A stretch of 64,000 nucleotides of DNA from Paraburkholderia phenazinium (GTDB lineage: Bacteria > Pseudomonadota > Gammaproteobacteria > Burkholderiales > Burkholderiaceae): assembly GCF_900141745.1 (NCBI RefSeq), contig NZ_FSRM01000001.1, positions 2,542,001-2,606,000 of the forward strand, in the 5' to 3' direction. Each line of letters starts with the position of its first letter. Positions within the stretch are counted from its first letter, which is position 1. Shown here in pieces: positions 26,635 through 35,153 of the stretch. Made by a program: the position numbers and the translations under genes. The notes beneath the pieces are model-generated. The model saw only the letters and a list, made by a program, of their open reading frames with translations. It did not search any database and was not told where the DNA came from.

Positions 26635-27519
26635 GTGGACAAATTCGTCAGCATGGAGATCTTCGTGGCCGTGGTCGAGGCGGGCAGCCTGACGGCGGCA
26701 GCCGAGCGTTACGAGATTTCGTCGGCGATGGTCGGCAAGCATATCCGCTCGCTCGAGACACGGCTGGCCGCCCGGCTTCTCACGCGGACCACACGTCGTC
26801 AAAGTCTGACGGAGATTGGTCGTCAATATTACGAGCAGTGTCGGCGCATTCTCGCGGATGTGAAGGATGCCGAGTCGCTCGCCGAGGCCATGACGGCGAC
26901 GCCGCGCGGCGTCCTGAAGGTCACGGTGCCGCTCACTTACGGCGTGGAAGTGTTCGCGCCGGCGATGACCGACTATCTCACGTCATGGCCCGACGTCAGT
27001 CTCGAACTCGACCTGTCGAACCGGCTGACTGACCTCGTTGAAGAGAGTTTCGATGCCGCGGTGCGGATTGGGCCTCTAGCGGATTCGAGCTTTGTGGCGC
27101 GGCCATTGAAGCCTTACCGGATGCGGGCGTGCGCCTCGCCGGAGTATCTCGCGCGGGCGGGCACGCCGCGCACGCCGGCCGATCTCGCCCAGCACGAATG
27201 TCTTGGTTTTCTGGACTGGGGACGCGACGGCGCATGGCGCTGGAATGGGGAGGCGGAGGGCGAGAATCCGTTGCGAGCGGGAAGGTTTCGCGCCAACAAC
27301 GGCCAGGCGCTCAAGGTGGCGGCGTTGCGCGGCTTCGGTCTGGTATTGCAGCCGGAAGTGCTGCTGGCGAAGGAGATTGCCAGCGGCGAACTGGTTTCGG
27401 TGCTCGAAGATTATTTGCCGCCGGGCATGCCTGTGCATCTGATTTATCCGCGTGACCGGCGCGCGACACCGAAGCTGACGAGCTTTATTGATTTTGTGAT
27501 GGAACGGTTGGGCTTGTAA
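26635..27519 (+). CDS. LysR family transcriptional regulator
   Basis: A 294-residue LysR protein of the branch beginning MDKFVSMEIFVAVVEAGSLT; HTH AAAERYEISSAMVGKHIRSL. GTG start at 26635. The effector domain ends normally (FIDFVMERLGL). It has no divergent partner gene apart from the LTXXQ gene on the other side of a 198-base gap, so the target is unclear. Confidence 0.9.
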   Translation: MDKFVSMEIFVAVVEAGSLTAAAERYEISSAMVGKHIRSLETRLAARLLTRTTRRQSLTEIGRQYYEQCRRILADVKDAESLAEAMTATPRGVLKVTVPLTYGVEVFAPAMTDYLTSWPDVSLELDLSNRLTDLVEESFDAAVRIGPLADSSFVARPLKPYRMRACASPEYLARAGTPRTPADLAQHECLGFLDWGRDGAWRWNGEAEGENPLRAGRFRANNGQALKVAALRGFGLVLQPEVLLAKEIASGELVSVLEDYLPPGMPVHLIYPRDRRATPKLTSFIDFVMERLGL

Positions 27520-27572
27520 GCGGTGATAATCCGCTGCATGCCATTCAACGCTTTTAAACAAGACTGCCATTA

Positions 27573-28037
27573 ATGAGACCTCCGCGCCTCGACCAACTCG
27601 ACGACCTCGACCGTAATCTCGTTGCGCTGCTGCAGGCCAACGCACGCGAAAGCGTCGCGGACCTCGCGCGCCAGCTCGGCGTGGCGCGCACCACCGTGAT
27701 CGCGCGGATTGCGCGGCTCGAACGCACCAACGTGATTGCGGGCTATAGCGTGCGGCTTGGCCAGGATGTACTCGACGCGAGCATTTACGCGTATGTAGGC
27801 ATCATCATCGCGCCCAGGCATGGGCCGGATGTGCAGAAGCGGCTCGGCAAGATGCCGGAGGTGCAGCTGCTGTGCGCGGTGAGCGGCGAGTTCGATTATG
27901 TGGCGTGGCTGCGCGCGGATTCGCCGGACAGGCTCAACGATCTGCTCGATCAGATCGGCGCGCTCGAAGGTGTCGAGCGCACGACGACGTCGATCATTCT
28001 GGCGCGCAAGATCGATCGCGGGATGATTGGCGGGTGA
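27573..28037 (+). CDS. Lrp/AsnC family regulator
   Basis: A 154-residue Lrp-type regulator. The N-terminal HTH is SVADLARQLGVARTTVIARI; the C-terminal RAM (ligand-binding) domain spans about 70-150 with CAVSGEFDYVAWLRADSPDR. It lies directly upstream of a saccharopine dehydrogenase-like gene on the same strand, with repeats between them. A local amino-acid-responsive activator or repressor of that gene is the simplest reading; lysine as ligand is a guess. Confidence 0.9.
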   Translation: MRPPRLDQLDDLDRNLVALLQANARESVADLARQLGVARTTVIARIARLERTNVIAGYSVRLGQDVLDASIYAYVGIIIAPRHGPDVQKRLGKMPEVQLLCAVSGEFDYVAWLRADSPDRLNDLLDQIGALEGVERTTTSIILARKIDRGMIGG

Positions 28038-28065
28038 GTCAGAGCGGCGCGTTTACACCGTTTTT

Positions 28066-28101
28066 ACGTATTCTGGTCAATTTGACGTATTCAATCGTCA
28101 A
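28066..28101 (+). promoter_or_regulatory. Repeat-rich candidate Lrp-type operator
   Basis: ACGTATTC occurs twice (28066-28073 and 28085-28092), 19 bp apart and so roughly on the same helix face. The second copy lies inside an inverted repeat TTGACG-N8-CGTCAA (28082-28101). The site is AT-rich and lies about 160 bases before the dehydrogenase start, as expected for multimeric Lrp-family binding. Confidence 0.5.
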
Positions 28102-28259
28102 TTCGTCGAAATAGCTGGTCATAGCGCAGCACTTTGAGTCTATAAACTGTTTTTGCTTCTCCCTAAACTGTGTCGCAAGGGTTCAGCCCGCCGGGCGCAA
28201 CGCCAGGCGCGGCGCACTTTCGAAGCTGGTAACAGCATACACAGAACAAGGAGAAGCGC

Positions 28260-29357
28260 ATGAAAGTTGCCATCGTTGGCGCGGGTTTGATCGGCCACAC
28301 CATTGCCCATATGCTGCGTGAAACCGGCGACTACGAAGTCGTCGCGTTCGACCGCGATCAGCAGGCGCTCGACAAGCTCGCCGAGCAGGGTATCCCGACC
28401 CGTCGTGTCGATTCGGCCGACGCCGCAGCACTGCGCGCCGCCGTGCAAGGCTTCGACGCGCTGATCAACGCACTGCCGTACTACCTCGCCGTAAACGTTG
28501 CCACTGCCGCTAAGGGTGCCGGCGTCCATTACTTCGATCTGACCGAAGACGTGCGCGCCACCACCGCGATCCGCGCGATCGCCGACGAGTCCGACCACGC
28601 CTTCATGCCGCAATGCGGCCTCGCCCCTGGTTTTATCGGCATCGCCGCGCATGAACTGGCGAACCGCTTCACGGAAATTCGCGACGTCAAGATGCGCGTC
28701 GGTGCGCTGCCGGAATTCCCGACCAATGCGTTGAAGTACAACCTGACGTGGAGCGTGGACGGTCTGATCAACGAGTACTGCCAGCCGTGCGAAGCGATCC
28801 GCGACAGCCGCACGCAATGGGTGCAGCCGCTCGAAGGCCTCGAGCACTTCTCGCTCGACGGCACCGAATACGAAGCCTTCAATACGTCCGGCGGTCTCGG
28901 TACGTTGTGCGAAACGCTGGCCGGCCGCGTGGAAATGCTCGACTACAAGTCGGTCCGCTATCCGGGTCACCGCGAACTGATGAAGTTCCTGCTCGAAGAC
29001 CTGCGCCTCGCAAGCGACCGCGACACGCTGAAGTCGATCATGCGCCGTTCGGTGCCGTCGACGGCACAAGACGTCGTGCTGGTCTTCATCACGGTGACAG
29101 GCATGCGAAATGGTCAACTGGTCGAAGAAGTGTTCACGCGCAAGATCTTCGCGAAGACGGTCTGCGGCGTGCCGATGAGCGCGATCCAGATCACCACGGC
29201 GGGCGCGATGTGCGCAGTGCTTGATCTGTTCCGCGAAAAGAAGCTGCCGCAAAGCGGGTTTGTGCGTCAGGAGCAGGTGTCGCTGCGCGACTTCCTGTCT
29301 AACCGCTTTGGTCAACTGTACGAAGGGCAGTCGCTCGACGCAACGGCGACGGTTTGA
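28260..29357 (+). CDS. Saccharopine dehydrogenase-like NAD(P) oxidoreductase
   Basis: A 365-residue protein with an N-terminal Rossmann motif (MKVAIVGAGLIGHTIAHML) and the central CGLAPGFIGIAA segment typical of the saccharopine dehydrogenase / L-lysine dehydrogenase superfamily. It lacks any fused LKR domain. Likely substrates are lysine-type amino acids or their semialdehyde adducts, giving cyclic imines, but the sequence alone does not decide. AAGGAG lies 10 bases upstream. A strong terminator follows, so it is monocistronic, probably controlled by the upstream Lrp-type gene. Confidence 0.8.
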   Translation: MKVAIVGAGLIGHTIAHMLRETGDYEVVAFDRDQQALDKLAEQGIPTRRVDSADAAALRAAVQGFDALINALPYYLAVNVATAAKGAGVHYFDLTEDVRATTAIRAIADESDHAFMPQCGLAPGFIGIAAHELANRFTEIRDVKMRVGALPEFPTNALKYNLTWSVDGLINEYCQPCEAIRDSRTQWVQPLEGLEHFSLDGTEYEAFNTSGGLGTLCETLAGRVEMLDYKSVRYPGHRELMKFLLEDLRLASDRDTLKSIMRRSVPSTAQDVVLVFITVTGMRNGQLVEEVFTRKIFAKTVCGVPMSAIQITTAGAMCAVLDLFREKKLPQSGFVRQEQVSLRDFLSNRFGQLYEGQSLDATATV

Positions 29358-29447
29358 GGCGGAAAGGTCATAGGCCATCCGAGGGCCGTGAGCAGTAGAG
29401 GCAGTAGATAGCAAGCTCAGGATGCAAAGGCCGCACAGAAGGCCGGT

Positions 29448-29486
29448 GAGGGCGCCCCCAGTTCACCTGGGGGCGCCCTCCTTTTT
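29448..29486 (+). terminator. Very strong intrinsic terminator
   Basis: A 14-bp perfect GC-rich stem (29448-29461 with 29467-29480), 5-nt loop, then CTTTTT. It ends the dehydrogenase transcript and also separates it from the convergent kinase gene. Confidence 0.93.
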
Positions 29487-29526
29487 CATTAGTTCCATCT
29501 GCGCTTGAATGAGGTGACGTGCGGTG

Positions 29527-30108
29527 CTATCCGCGCAGAATCCGTTCGATCAGCGCGTCGTAATCCGCTACGCCTGGCGCGGTAGCATCAAACATCAGCA
29601 GGCCCACGCAACTCTCGCCACTCGGGATGAAACGGCGTTGCCGGTATTCGTCCCAATGCGCGAGTTTGTAGGCATCGTTCGGATCGCCGCGCTCGAGGAT
29701 TCGCTGACGCGCGGTCTCTTCCTCCGTGTGCACCCAGACCACGCGAATCTCGACATCCTCCCCAACTCCGAGCCAGGCGCGATCGAACAGTTTGCGCTCG
29801 CGAATTTCGCGTGACAGCGGAGCGATGACGAGTGCGCTGATGCCGAGTTCGAGATTGTCCCGCGCGGTGTCGATCAATCCGCGGTATTCCGGGTCGCGCA
29901 AATGTTGCAGGAAGAGGGGGCTGTCGCGGTCGTTGGGGTCCTGGGTGAGCAGGCTCATTGCGGCAGAACTATAGACGCCGTATAGCGTGTCTTTGTCCAG
30001 CAGGCAGAAGGCGCTGCCAGCCGCGCGCATCAACGGTGCGATCAGGCGTCTGGCAAGTGTCGTCTTGCCGGTGCCCGCATGTCCGCAGATGAAAACCAGA
30101 TACGCCAC
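29527..30108 (-). CDS. P-loop AAA/kinase-like ATP-binding protein
   Basis: A 193-residue protein with a Walker A motif (VFICGHAGTGKTTLARRL) at its very start, a kinase-like lid region (RERKLFDRAWLG) and VVWVHTEEETARQRILERGD, as in small-molecule kinases such as gluconate or shikimate kinase relatives. GTG 30108 overlaps the stop of cydX by one base (TAGTG), so the two are coupled. The substrate is unknown. It converges on the terminator at 29448-29486. Confidence 0.8.
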   Translation of the reverse strand: MAYLVFICGHAGTGKTTLARRLIAPLMRAAGSAFCLLDKDTLYGVYSSAAMSLLTQDPNDRDSPLFLQHLRDPEYRGLIDTARDNLELGISALVIAPLSREIRERKLFDRAWLGVGEDVEIRVVWVHTEEETARQRILERGDPNDAYKLAHWDEYRQRRFIPSGESCVGLLMFDATAPGVADYDALIERILRG

Positions 30109-30266
30109 TAACGCTTGTCCGTGGTCGAGGTGTCGGCGGGCGCGGCAAGCGGGTCGCCTGGCACTGCGTCGCGGCTGAACGTGTCGTTGGCTTCGAGCCA
30201 CATTACGTTGATGATCCCAAAGCCCAGCGCCACGCCGATACCGAGAATCCAGCTGAAATACCACAT
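30108..30266 (-). CDS. cydX: CydX-like small subunit of cytochrome bd oxidase, orphan
   Basis: Fifty-two residues beginning MWYFSWILGIGVALGFGIIN, very close to the MWYFAWILG start of CydX/YbgT, with a single TM helix, the conserved Glu after it (WLEAND) and a polar tail. AAGGAGA stands 5 bases before the ATG. In other bacteria CydX associates with CydAB and stabilises the haems. Here no cydA or cydB lies within the window; upstream is a gap and downstream the overlapping P-loop gene. Identification rests on the distinctive N-terminus. Confidence 0.82.
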   Translation of the reverse strand: MWYFSWILGIGVALGFGIINVMWLEANDTFSRDAVPGDPLAAPADTSTTDKR

Positions 30267-30477
30267 TGCAGTCTCCTTGTTCGAGATCCCGGACGGGTGG
30301 GGTTCGTGTGGCGATAAATCACCCGTATGGCACGATCATGAACAAGAAGCGGATGGCGCGCAAGAGGGCGCGAGATCGGCCGTTCGGCCAGGCTGGCGGA
30401 ATGGCGGCACGTTGTTATGATGAGGAAACAACGGCATTCACCACACGCCACAGCGACAAAAAAAGGGGAGACGCATC

Positions 30478-30921
30478 ATGTCAAAGCACCCGCTGGTCAC
30501 CTGGCGAGCCACAGGTCTTGCCTTGATGCTTGTGACCTTGCTCGCCGCATGCGCCTCCGAACCCGCCGAGCCCGTGGCCTTCAAACCGGTCCCCGCATCC
30601 CGCATCGTCAAATCTGGCTACACCGAGGCCACCCAGGGTCTTGTCGCAGTCGACGTACGGCGCGAGCGCTCGCGCGACCTCGTCGTGCGCTTTCGCGATG
30701 CTCTCGTCTACGTGGACGGCGAGCAGGTCACCGACCTGCTGAACGGCGAGCATGTCGTCTTCTATCTGAGCCCCGGCGTCCACAAGATTGCCGTGTCGAC
30801 CCAGTTCGATCCGGTCGTCGAACTGCGCTTCATCGTGACCGCGGATACCCGCTACACCAACCGCGCCTCGGTCACCTTCGACGCCGACCACCGCATCGGG
30901 CTGCGCCGGGTCGCGCAATAA
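30478..30921 (+). CDS. Small lipoprotein of unknown function
   Basis: A 147-residue protein with a lipobox (LMLVTLLAACAS) and a mature domain of alternating beta strands (DLVVRFRDALVYVDGEQV, then HVVFYLSPGVHKIAVST). GGGGAG precedes the ATG. The small beta domain resembles PEGA-like folds that add rigidity to envelope proteins, but this is only an impression. It stands alone between cydX (divergent) and corA. Confidence 0.75.
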   Translation: MSKHPLVTWRATGLALMLVTLLAACASEPAEPVAFKPVPASRIVKSGYTEATQGLVAVDVRRERSRDLVVRFRDALVYVDGEQVTDLLNGEHVVFYLSPGVHKIAVSTQFDPVVELRFIVTADTRYTNRASVTFDADHRIGLRRVAQ

Positions 30922-31102
30922 CCCTACCAATGACCCTACGATAGCTCCACGCCGCGGTGACAACTCGCTTACATGCGTGAGCGCCAAAACGGCTAACATG
31001 GCGGCTGCCAATCACCCATTCAGTCGCGCAGGTTTGCCACTTTCCTTGTGAAGCGCCGCGTCGGCGCCGCAGCCTGCCGCTGTTCTCAAGGTAATCGACA
31101 TC

Positions 31103-32080
31103 ATGCTGATCAATTGCGCGGCCTACCAGGATGGCCGCAAGCTCGCCGATATTCCGATTGAAGACATCAGCGACTATGTCGCGCGGCCCGAATGCTTCGT
31201 CTGGGTTGCCCTCAAAGACGCCTCCCCCGACGAACTTGCCGTGATGAAAGAGGAGTTCGGCCTGCACGATCTCGCAATCGAGGATGCCTTGCTGGGTCAT
31301 CAGCGTCCGAAAATCGAGGAGTACGGCGAGTCGCTCTTCGCCGTCATGCACACGGTGGAGATGGATGACGACCATGAGCTGTTGATCGGCGAGGTCGATG
31401 TATTCGTGGGATCGAATTACGTGCTGTCGGTGCGCAACCGGACCCGCTTCGGTTTTAGCGACGTCCGCGCGCGTTGCGAGCGCGAACCGGAGCTGCTCCG
31501 GGAAGGCTCCGGTTTCGTGCTGTACGCGCTGGCCGACGATATCGTCGACCGCTATTTCCCGATTCTCGAGGAACTCGGCGCCGAAATCGAAGAGGTCGAA
31601 GACCGGATCTTCGAAAAGAACGACGTCGCCGCGTCGCGCGCGATCATCGCGGATCTGTATTCGCTCAAACGCCGTCTCGTGAGTCTGCAGCATCATGTGG
31701 CGCCGTTGCAGGAAGCCATCAGCAAACTGGCCGGCGGCCGCGTTCCGCAGATATGCTCGGGAATGGAGGCGTACTTTCGCGACATCTACGACCATCTCGA
31801 GCGGACCGTGAGGATCGTCGACGGGCGCCGCGAGATGGTCGTGACCGCGATCCAGGTGAATCTCGGCATGATCTCGCTCGCCGAGAGCGAGATCACCAAG
31901 CGTCTCGGCTCCTTCGCCGCCCTGTTCGCGGTGCCCACGATGATTGCCGGCATTTACGGCATGAACTTCCAGAGCATCCCGGAGTTGCATTACAAGTACG
32001 GTTATCCAATCTGCATCGCCGTGATGTTCACCGTCGACATGTTCCTGTGGTGGCGCTTCCGCAAGGCTGGCTGGCTTTAA
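31103..32080 (+). CDS. corA: Magnesium/cobalt transporter CorA
   Basis: A 325-residue protein with the CorA signature YGMNF just after the first of two C-terminal TM helices and an acidic N-terminal cytoplasmic domain (EELGAEIEEVEDRIFEKNDV coiled segment). The homopentameric channel imports Mg2+. The length is normal. Downstream lies a strongly foldable element (32133-32198). No M-box-like leader is recognised upstream. Confidence 0.93.
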   Translation: MLINCAAYQDGRKLADIPIEDISDYVARPECFVWVALKDASPDELAVMKEEFGLHDLAIEDALLGHQRPKIEEYGESLFAVMHTVEMDDDHELLIGEVDVFVGSNYVLSVRNRTRFGFSDVRARCEREPELLREGSGFVLYALADDIVDRYFPILEELGAEIEEVEDRIFEKNDVAASRAIIADLYSLKRRLVSLQHHVAPLQEAISKLAGGRVPQICSGMEAYFRDIYDHLERTVRIVDGRREMVVTAIQVNLGMISLAESEITKRLGSFAALFAVPTMIAGIYGMNFQSIPELHYKYGYPICIAVMFTVDMFLWWRFRKAGWL

Positions 32081-32132
32081 CGTCGAGCGGTGTGCCGGAG
32101 CGTGCCGCTAACGCTTGCATCGCATGCAATAT

Positions 32133-32198
32133 CAGTCCAGCATAGACGACCCACCGCCCGCAGAATGTGGGCGATGGGTCACCAGCACGCGTGGACTG
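32133..32198. other. Strong nested hairpin of unknown role after corA
   Basis: CAGTCCA (32133-32139) pairs with TGGACTG (32192-32198). Inside, GACCCA-C-CGCCC (32148-32159) pairs with GGGCG-A-TGGGTC (32169-32180) around a 9-nt loop. The two helices give 18 base pairs in 66 bases. There is no T-run, so it is not an ordinary terminator. Strand is undecided. Confidence 0.5.
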
Positions 32199-32319
32199 AG
32201 CGGGAAACTCATGCGAAACCAGACTCTGAAGACCTCCCCGGATGCGATGCGCGGCGGATGTTTAGTTTTAGTCATTGCGACAACGACGGCACAACTTTGC
32301 GGCGCAATACCGCAATCCG

Positions 32320-32369
32320 TTGACACCATACGGCAACTCCGCTGAAAATGAGCCTCGCAAACGTTTGCG
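32320..32369 (+). promoter_or_regulatory. Promoter and LacI-type operator of the sugar ABC operon
   Basis: A consensus -35 box TTGACA (32320-32325) is followed at 18-bp spacing by GAAAAT (32344-32349). The perfect palindrome CGCAAACGTTTGCG (32356-32369), a textbook LacI/RbsR-class site, covers the expected start. The LacI gene at the end of this locus is the obvious repressor. Confidence 0.8.
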
Positions 32370-32419
32370 TGTAGCTAAAAACGCGGCTCGTCGCGAGCCC
32401 ATAAATCCTGGAGATTTGC

Positions 32420-33376
32420 ATGAATCAACGCATTCGCCGCCGCGTCCTGGCGGCCGCTGTCGTTCTGACCGCTTCCGTTGCGCTGCCTTTTTCGTCTGCT
32501 CATGCGCAGGCTGCCACGAAGCCCAAAGTGGCGCTCGTCATGAAATCGCTCGCCAATGAGTTCTTCCTCACCATGGAAAACGGCGCGAAAGACTATCAGA
32601 AGCACAATCCTGGCGAATTCGATCTGATCACCAACGGGATCAAGAACGAAACGGATACGGCAGCACAGATCCAGATCGTCGAGCAGATGATCGTGTCGAA
32701 GGTCGATGCGATCGTGCTGGCGCCGGCCGATTCGAAGGCGCTGGTGCCGGTGGTCAAGAAGGCGGTAGACGCGGGCATCATCGTGGTGAATATCGACAAC
32801 CGGCTCGACCCGGACGTGCTCGAGTCGAAGGATCTGAATGTGCCGTTCGTCGGTCCCGACAACGCCAAAGGCGCGCAGAAGGTCGGCGACTATCTGGCGC
32901 AGAAGCTGAAGTCTGGAGATGAAGTCGGCATCGTCGAAGGCGTTTCGACCACTACCAACGCGCAGCAGCGCACCGCGGGCTTCAAGGCCGCGATGCAGAA
33001 GGTGGGCGCGAAGATCGACTCGGTGCAGTCCGGCGAGTGGGAAATCGACAAGGGCAACGCGGTGGCGTCGGCCATGCTCAATGAGTATCCGAACATCAAG
33101 GCACTGCTGTGCGGTAACGACAACATGGCGATCGGCGCGGTCTCGGCCGTGCGCGCGGCCGGCAAGCAGGGCAAGGTGTACGTGGTCGGCTACGACGATA
33201 TCGATGCCATCAGGCCAATGTTGAAGGATGGCCGTGTGCTTGCCACCGCCGATCAGTACGCGGCCAAGCAGGCCGTGTTCGGCATCGACACCGCGCTCAA
33301 GGCCTTGAGCGAGCACAAGAAGCAATCCGAATTGTCCGGGGTGGTTGAGACGCCGGTCGATCTGGTGACGAAGTAA
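32420..33376 (+). CDS. Ribose-type ABC transporter periplasmic binding protein
   Basis: A 318-residue RbsB-like protein. The signal peptide ends SSAHAQA near residue 31. The mature two-lobe fold begins PKVALVMKSLANEFF and contains VDAIVLAPADSKALVPVVKK and the hinge segment VVGYDDIDA. The sugar cannot be read from sequence; sugars of the ribose, xylose or fructose type are usual for the family. GGAG precedes the ATG. First gene of the operon behind the operator at 32356. Confidence 0.9.
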   Translation: MNQRIRRRVLAAAVVLTASVALPFSSAHAQAATKPKVALVMKSLANEFFLTMENGAKDYQKHNPGEFDLITNGIKNETDTAAQIQIVEQMIVSKVDAIVLAPADSKALVPVVKKAVDAGIIVVNIDNRLDPDVLESKDLNVPFVGPDNAKGAQKVGDYLAQKLKSGDEVGIVEGVSTTTNAQQRTAGFKAAMQKVGAKIDSVQSGEWEIDKGNAVASAMLNEYPNIKALLCGNDNMAIGAVSAVRAAGKQGKVYVVGYDDIDAIRPMLKDGRVLATADQYAAKQAVFGIDTALKALSEHKKQSELSGVVETPVDLVTK

Positions 33377-33663
33377 GCCGTCAGCAGGAGCGGCTCAGCA
33401 GGCAGTGCGCCGCGATTCGGCGCGAGTCCGCCGGACAGTTCGGACGCTGGTTTACATCAATTCAATAAACGCTCAAGAAAGCCGCGCCGCCGCCGTTATT
33501 CCAGAGATAAGCGTCATGTCGGCGGTCGCGGCGGGTCGGGGACGTTGGCCAGTCCAGCGCAGTACCTGCCTTGAGCCGGCATGACACGTGGTTGCCCAAC
33601 GCGGGCTCCAGCCGGCTGTTGTCGTCTGAAGTCCCGTCAGGCAACCCCGGAACCAGGATCGCG

Positions 33664-34007
33664 ATGGAATTGACTGCCCACGATGCACTGCCCGCCGTAC
33701 TGTCTGTGACGGGAACCGGCAAGACCTACGCCGAGCCCGTACTCGCCGATGTTGCACTCACACTGCACGCCGGCGAGGCATTGGCGCTTACGGGCGAAAA
33801 CGGCGCAGGTAAGAGCACGTCGTCGACGATCATCGGCGGCCTCGTGCTGCCGGCCACGGGCTCGATGCGCCTCGCCGGCACGCCGGCACGCCGTATGCGT
33901 CCGCGAAGCGCACTGAAGCCGAAGCTCTGGGCGTGCGCAAGATCGGCGCGCCGTTGCTCAAAGTGGACGGGCTCACGCGCGGCAAGGCGGCAGGGAGTGT
34001 GTCATGA
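33664..34007 (+). pseudogene. Remnant of the ABC transporter ATPase gene (RbsA-type)
   Basis: The frame begins like an intact RbsA-type ATPase (MELTAHDALPAVLSVTGTGK), keeps the Walker A motif GENGAGKST, and then collapses. Near 33910 the homologous reading moves to another frame (EAEALGVRK) and joins directly to what looks like the start of the second ABC half (GAPLLKVDGLTRGK), ending at TGA 34005-34007. About 370 residues are missing, including the signature, Walker B and the H-loop of the first domain and nearly all of the second. The TGA overlaps the permease ATG. It cannot encode a working ATPase. Confidence 0.85.
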
Positions 34008-35053
34008 CGAATCGACCGGCACCTCCGGGCGGCAACCAGGGCGGCGCGTCAGGCACGTCGGCAAAGCCTCCCGTGGCCGACGGGTCCGCCCCGCTCGCGA
34101 GCGGCAAGCCGGCGGGCACGCGTCTCGGTTTTTCGAATTACCTGGGGCTGGCGGGCGCCTTGCTGGCGATGATCGTGCTGTTTTCGGTGCTCAGTTCGCA
34201 CTTTCTGACGTACGACACGTTCAGCACGATCGCCAACCAGATTCCGGACCTGGTGGTGATGGCGGTCGGCATGACGTTCGTGCTGATCATCGCCGGCATC
34301 GACCTGTCGGTCGGCTCGGTGCTGGCGCTGGGCGCCTCGGTGGTGAGCGTGGTGGCGCTGAAATGGCACTGGCCGCCTTTGGCGGCAGCCTTGCTCGGCG
34401 TGGCGGCCGCGGCGCTGACCGGTACGTTGACGGGTGCGATAACCGTGGGCTGGCGGATTCCGTCGTTCATCGTTTCGCTGGGTGTGCTCGAAGCGGCACG
34501 CGGTGTCGCTTACCAGATGACGAACTCGCGCACCGCCTATATCGGCGACGCCTTCGACGTGCTGTCCAACCCGATCGCGTTCGGCATTTCGCCGGCCTTC
34601 CTGATTGCGGTGGCGGTGATGGTGATCGCGCATCTGGTGCTTACGCGCACGGTGTTCGGCCGCTATCTGGTGGGCATCGGTACGAATGAGGAAGCAGTCA
34701 GGCTGGCGGGCGTCAATCCGCGCCCTTACAAGGTCATCGTGTTTGCGCTGATGGGCGCGTTGTCGGGACTCGCGGCGCTGTTCCAGATTTCCCGGCTCGA
34801 AGCCGCCGATCCGAATGCGGGCGACGGCATCGAGCTGCAGGTGATCGCGGCGGTTGTGATTGGCGGTACGAGCCTGATGGGTGGGCGGGGTTCGGTGATC
34901 AGCACATTCTTCGGTGTGTTGATCATCTCGGTGCTGGCGGCGGGGCTTGCGCAGATCGGCGCGAACGAGCCGACCAAACGCATCATCACCGGCGCGGTGA
35001 TCGTCGTGGCGGTTGTGCTGGATACGTATCGGAGCCGGCGCAAGCGTGCCTAG
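34004..35053 (+). CDS. Ribose-type ABC transporter permease
   Basis: A 349-residue RbsC-like permease with about eight to ten hydrophobic segments and the conserved blocks AGIDLSVGSVLALGA and VIGGTSLMGGRGSV. The first 45 residues are a polar Pro/Gly/Ala-rich cytoplasmic tail. The ATG overlaps the TGA of the ATPase remnant (ATGA), showing the operon was once translationally coupled. It is intact, but without an ATPase it needs one from elsewhere or is idle. Confidence 0.9.
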   Translation: MTNRPAPPGGNQGGASGTSAKPPVADGSAPLASGKPAGTRLGFSNYLGLAGALLAMIVLFSVLSSHFLTYDTFSTIANQIPDLVVMAVGMTFVLIIAGIDLSVGSVLALGASVVSVVALKWHWPPLAAALLGVAAAALTGTLTGAITVGWRIPSFIVSLGVLEAARGVAYQMTNSRTAYIGDAFDVLSNPIAFGISPAFLIAVAVMVIAHLVLTRTVFGRYLVGIGTNEEAVRLAGVNPRPYKVIVFALMGALSGLAALFQISRLEAADPNAGDGIELQVIAAVVIGGTSLMGGRGSVISTFFGVLIISVLAAGLAQIGANEPTKRIITGAVIVVAVVLDTYRSRRKRA

Positions 35054-35153
35054 GGTTGGTGAGCGCAGCAGGTTGATCGGTTATTGAGGCAAACGCCCGG
35101 CGCGGTGCAGGTCGCACGGCCGGCGGGAAAAACAGGCAGGAGAGCAACAGGTT

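Noticed and set aside
28140..29414. 424-codon minus-strand frame opposite the saccharopine dehydrogenase-like gene
   Set aside because: Antisense shadow; the plus-strand gene has a Rossmann motif, ribosome site and terminator.
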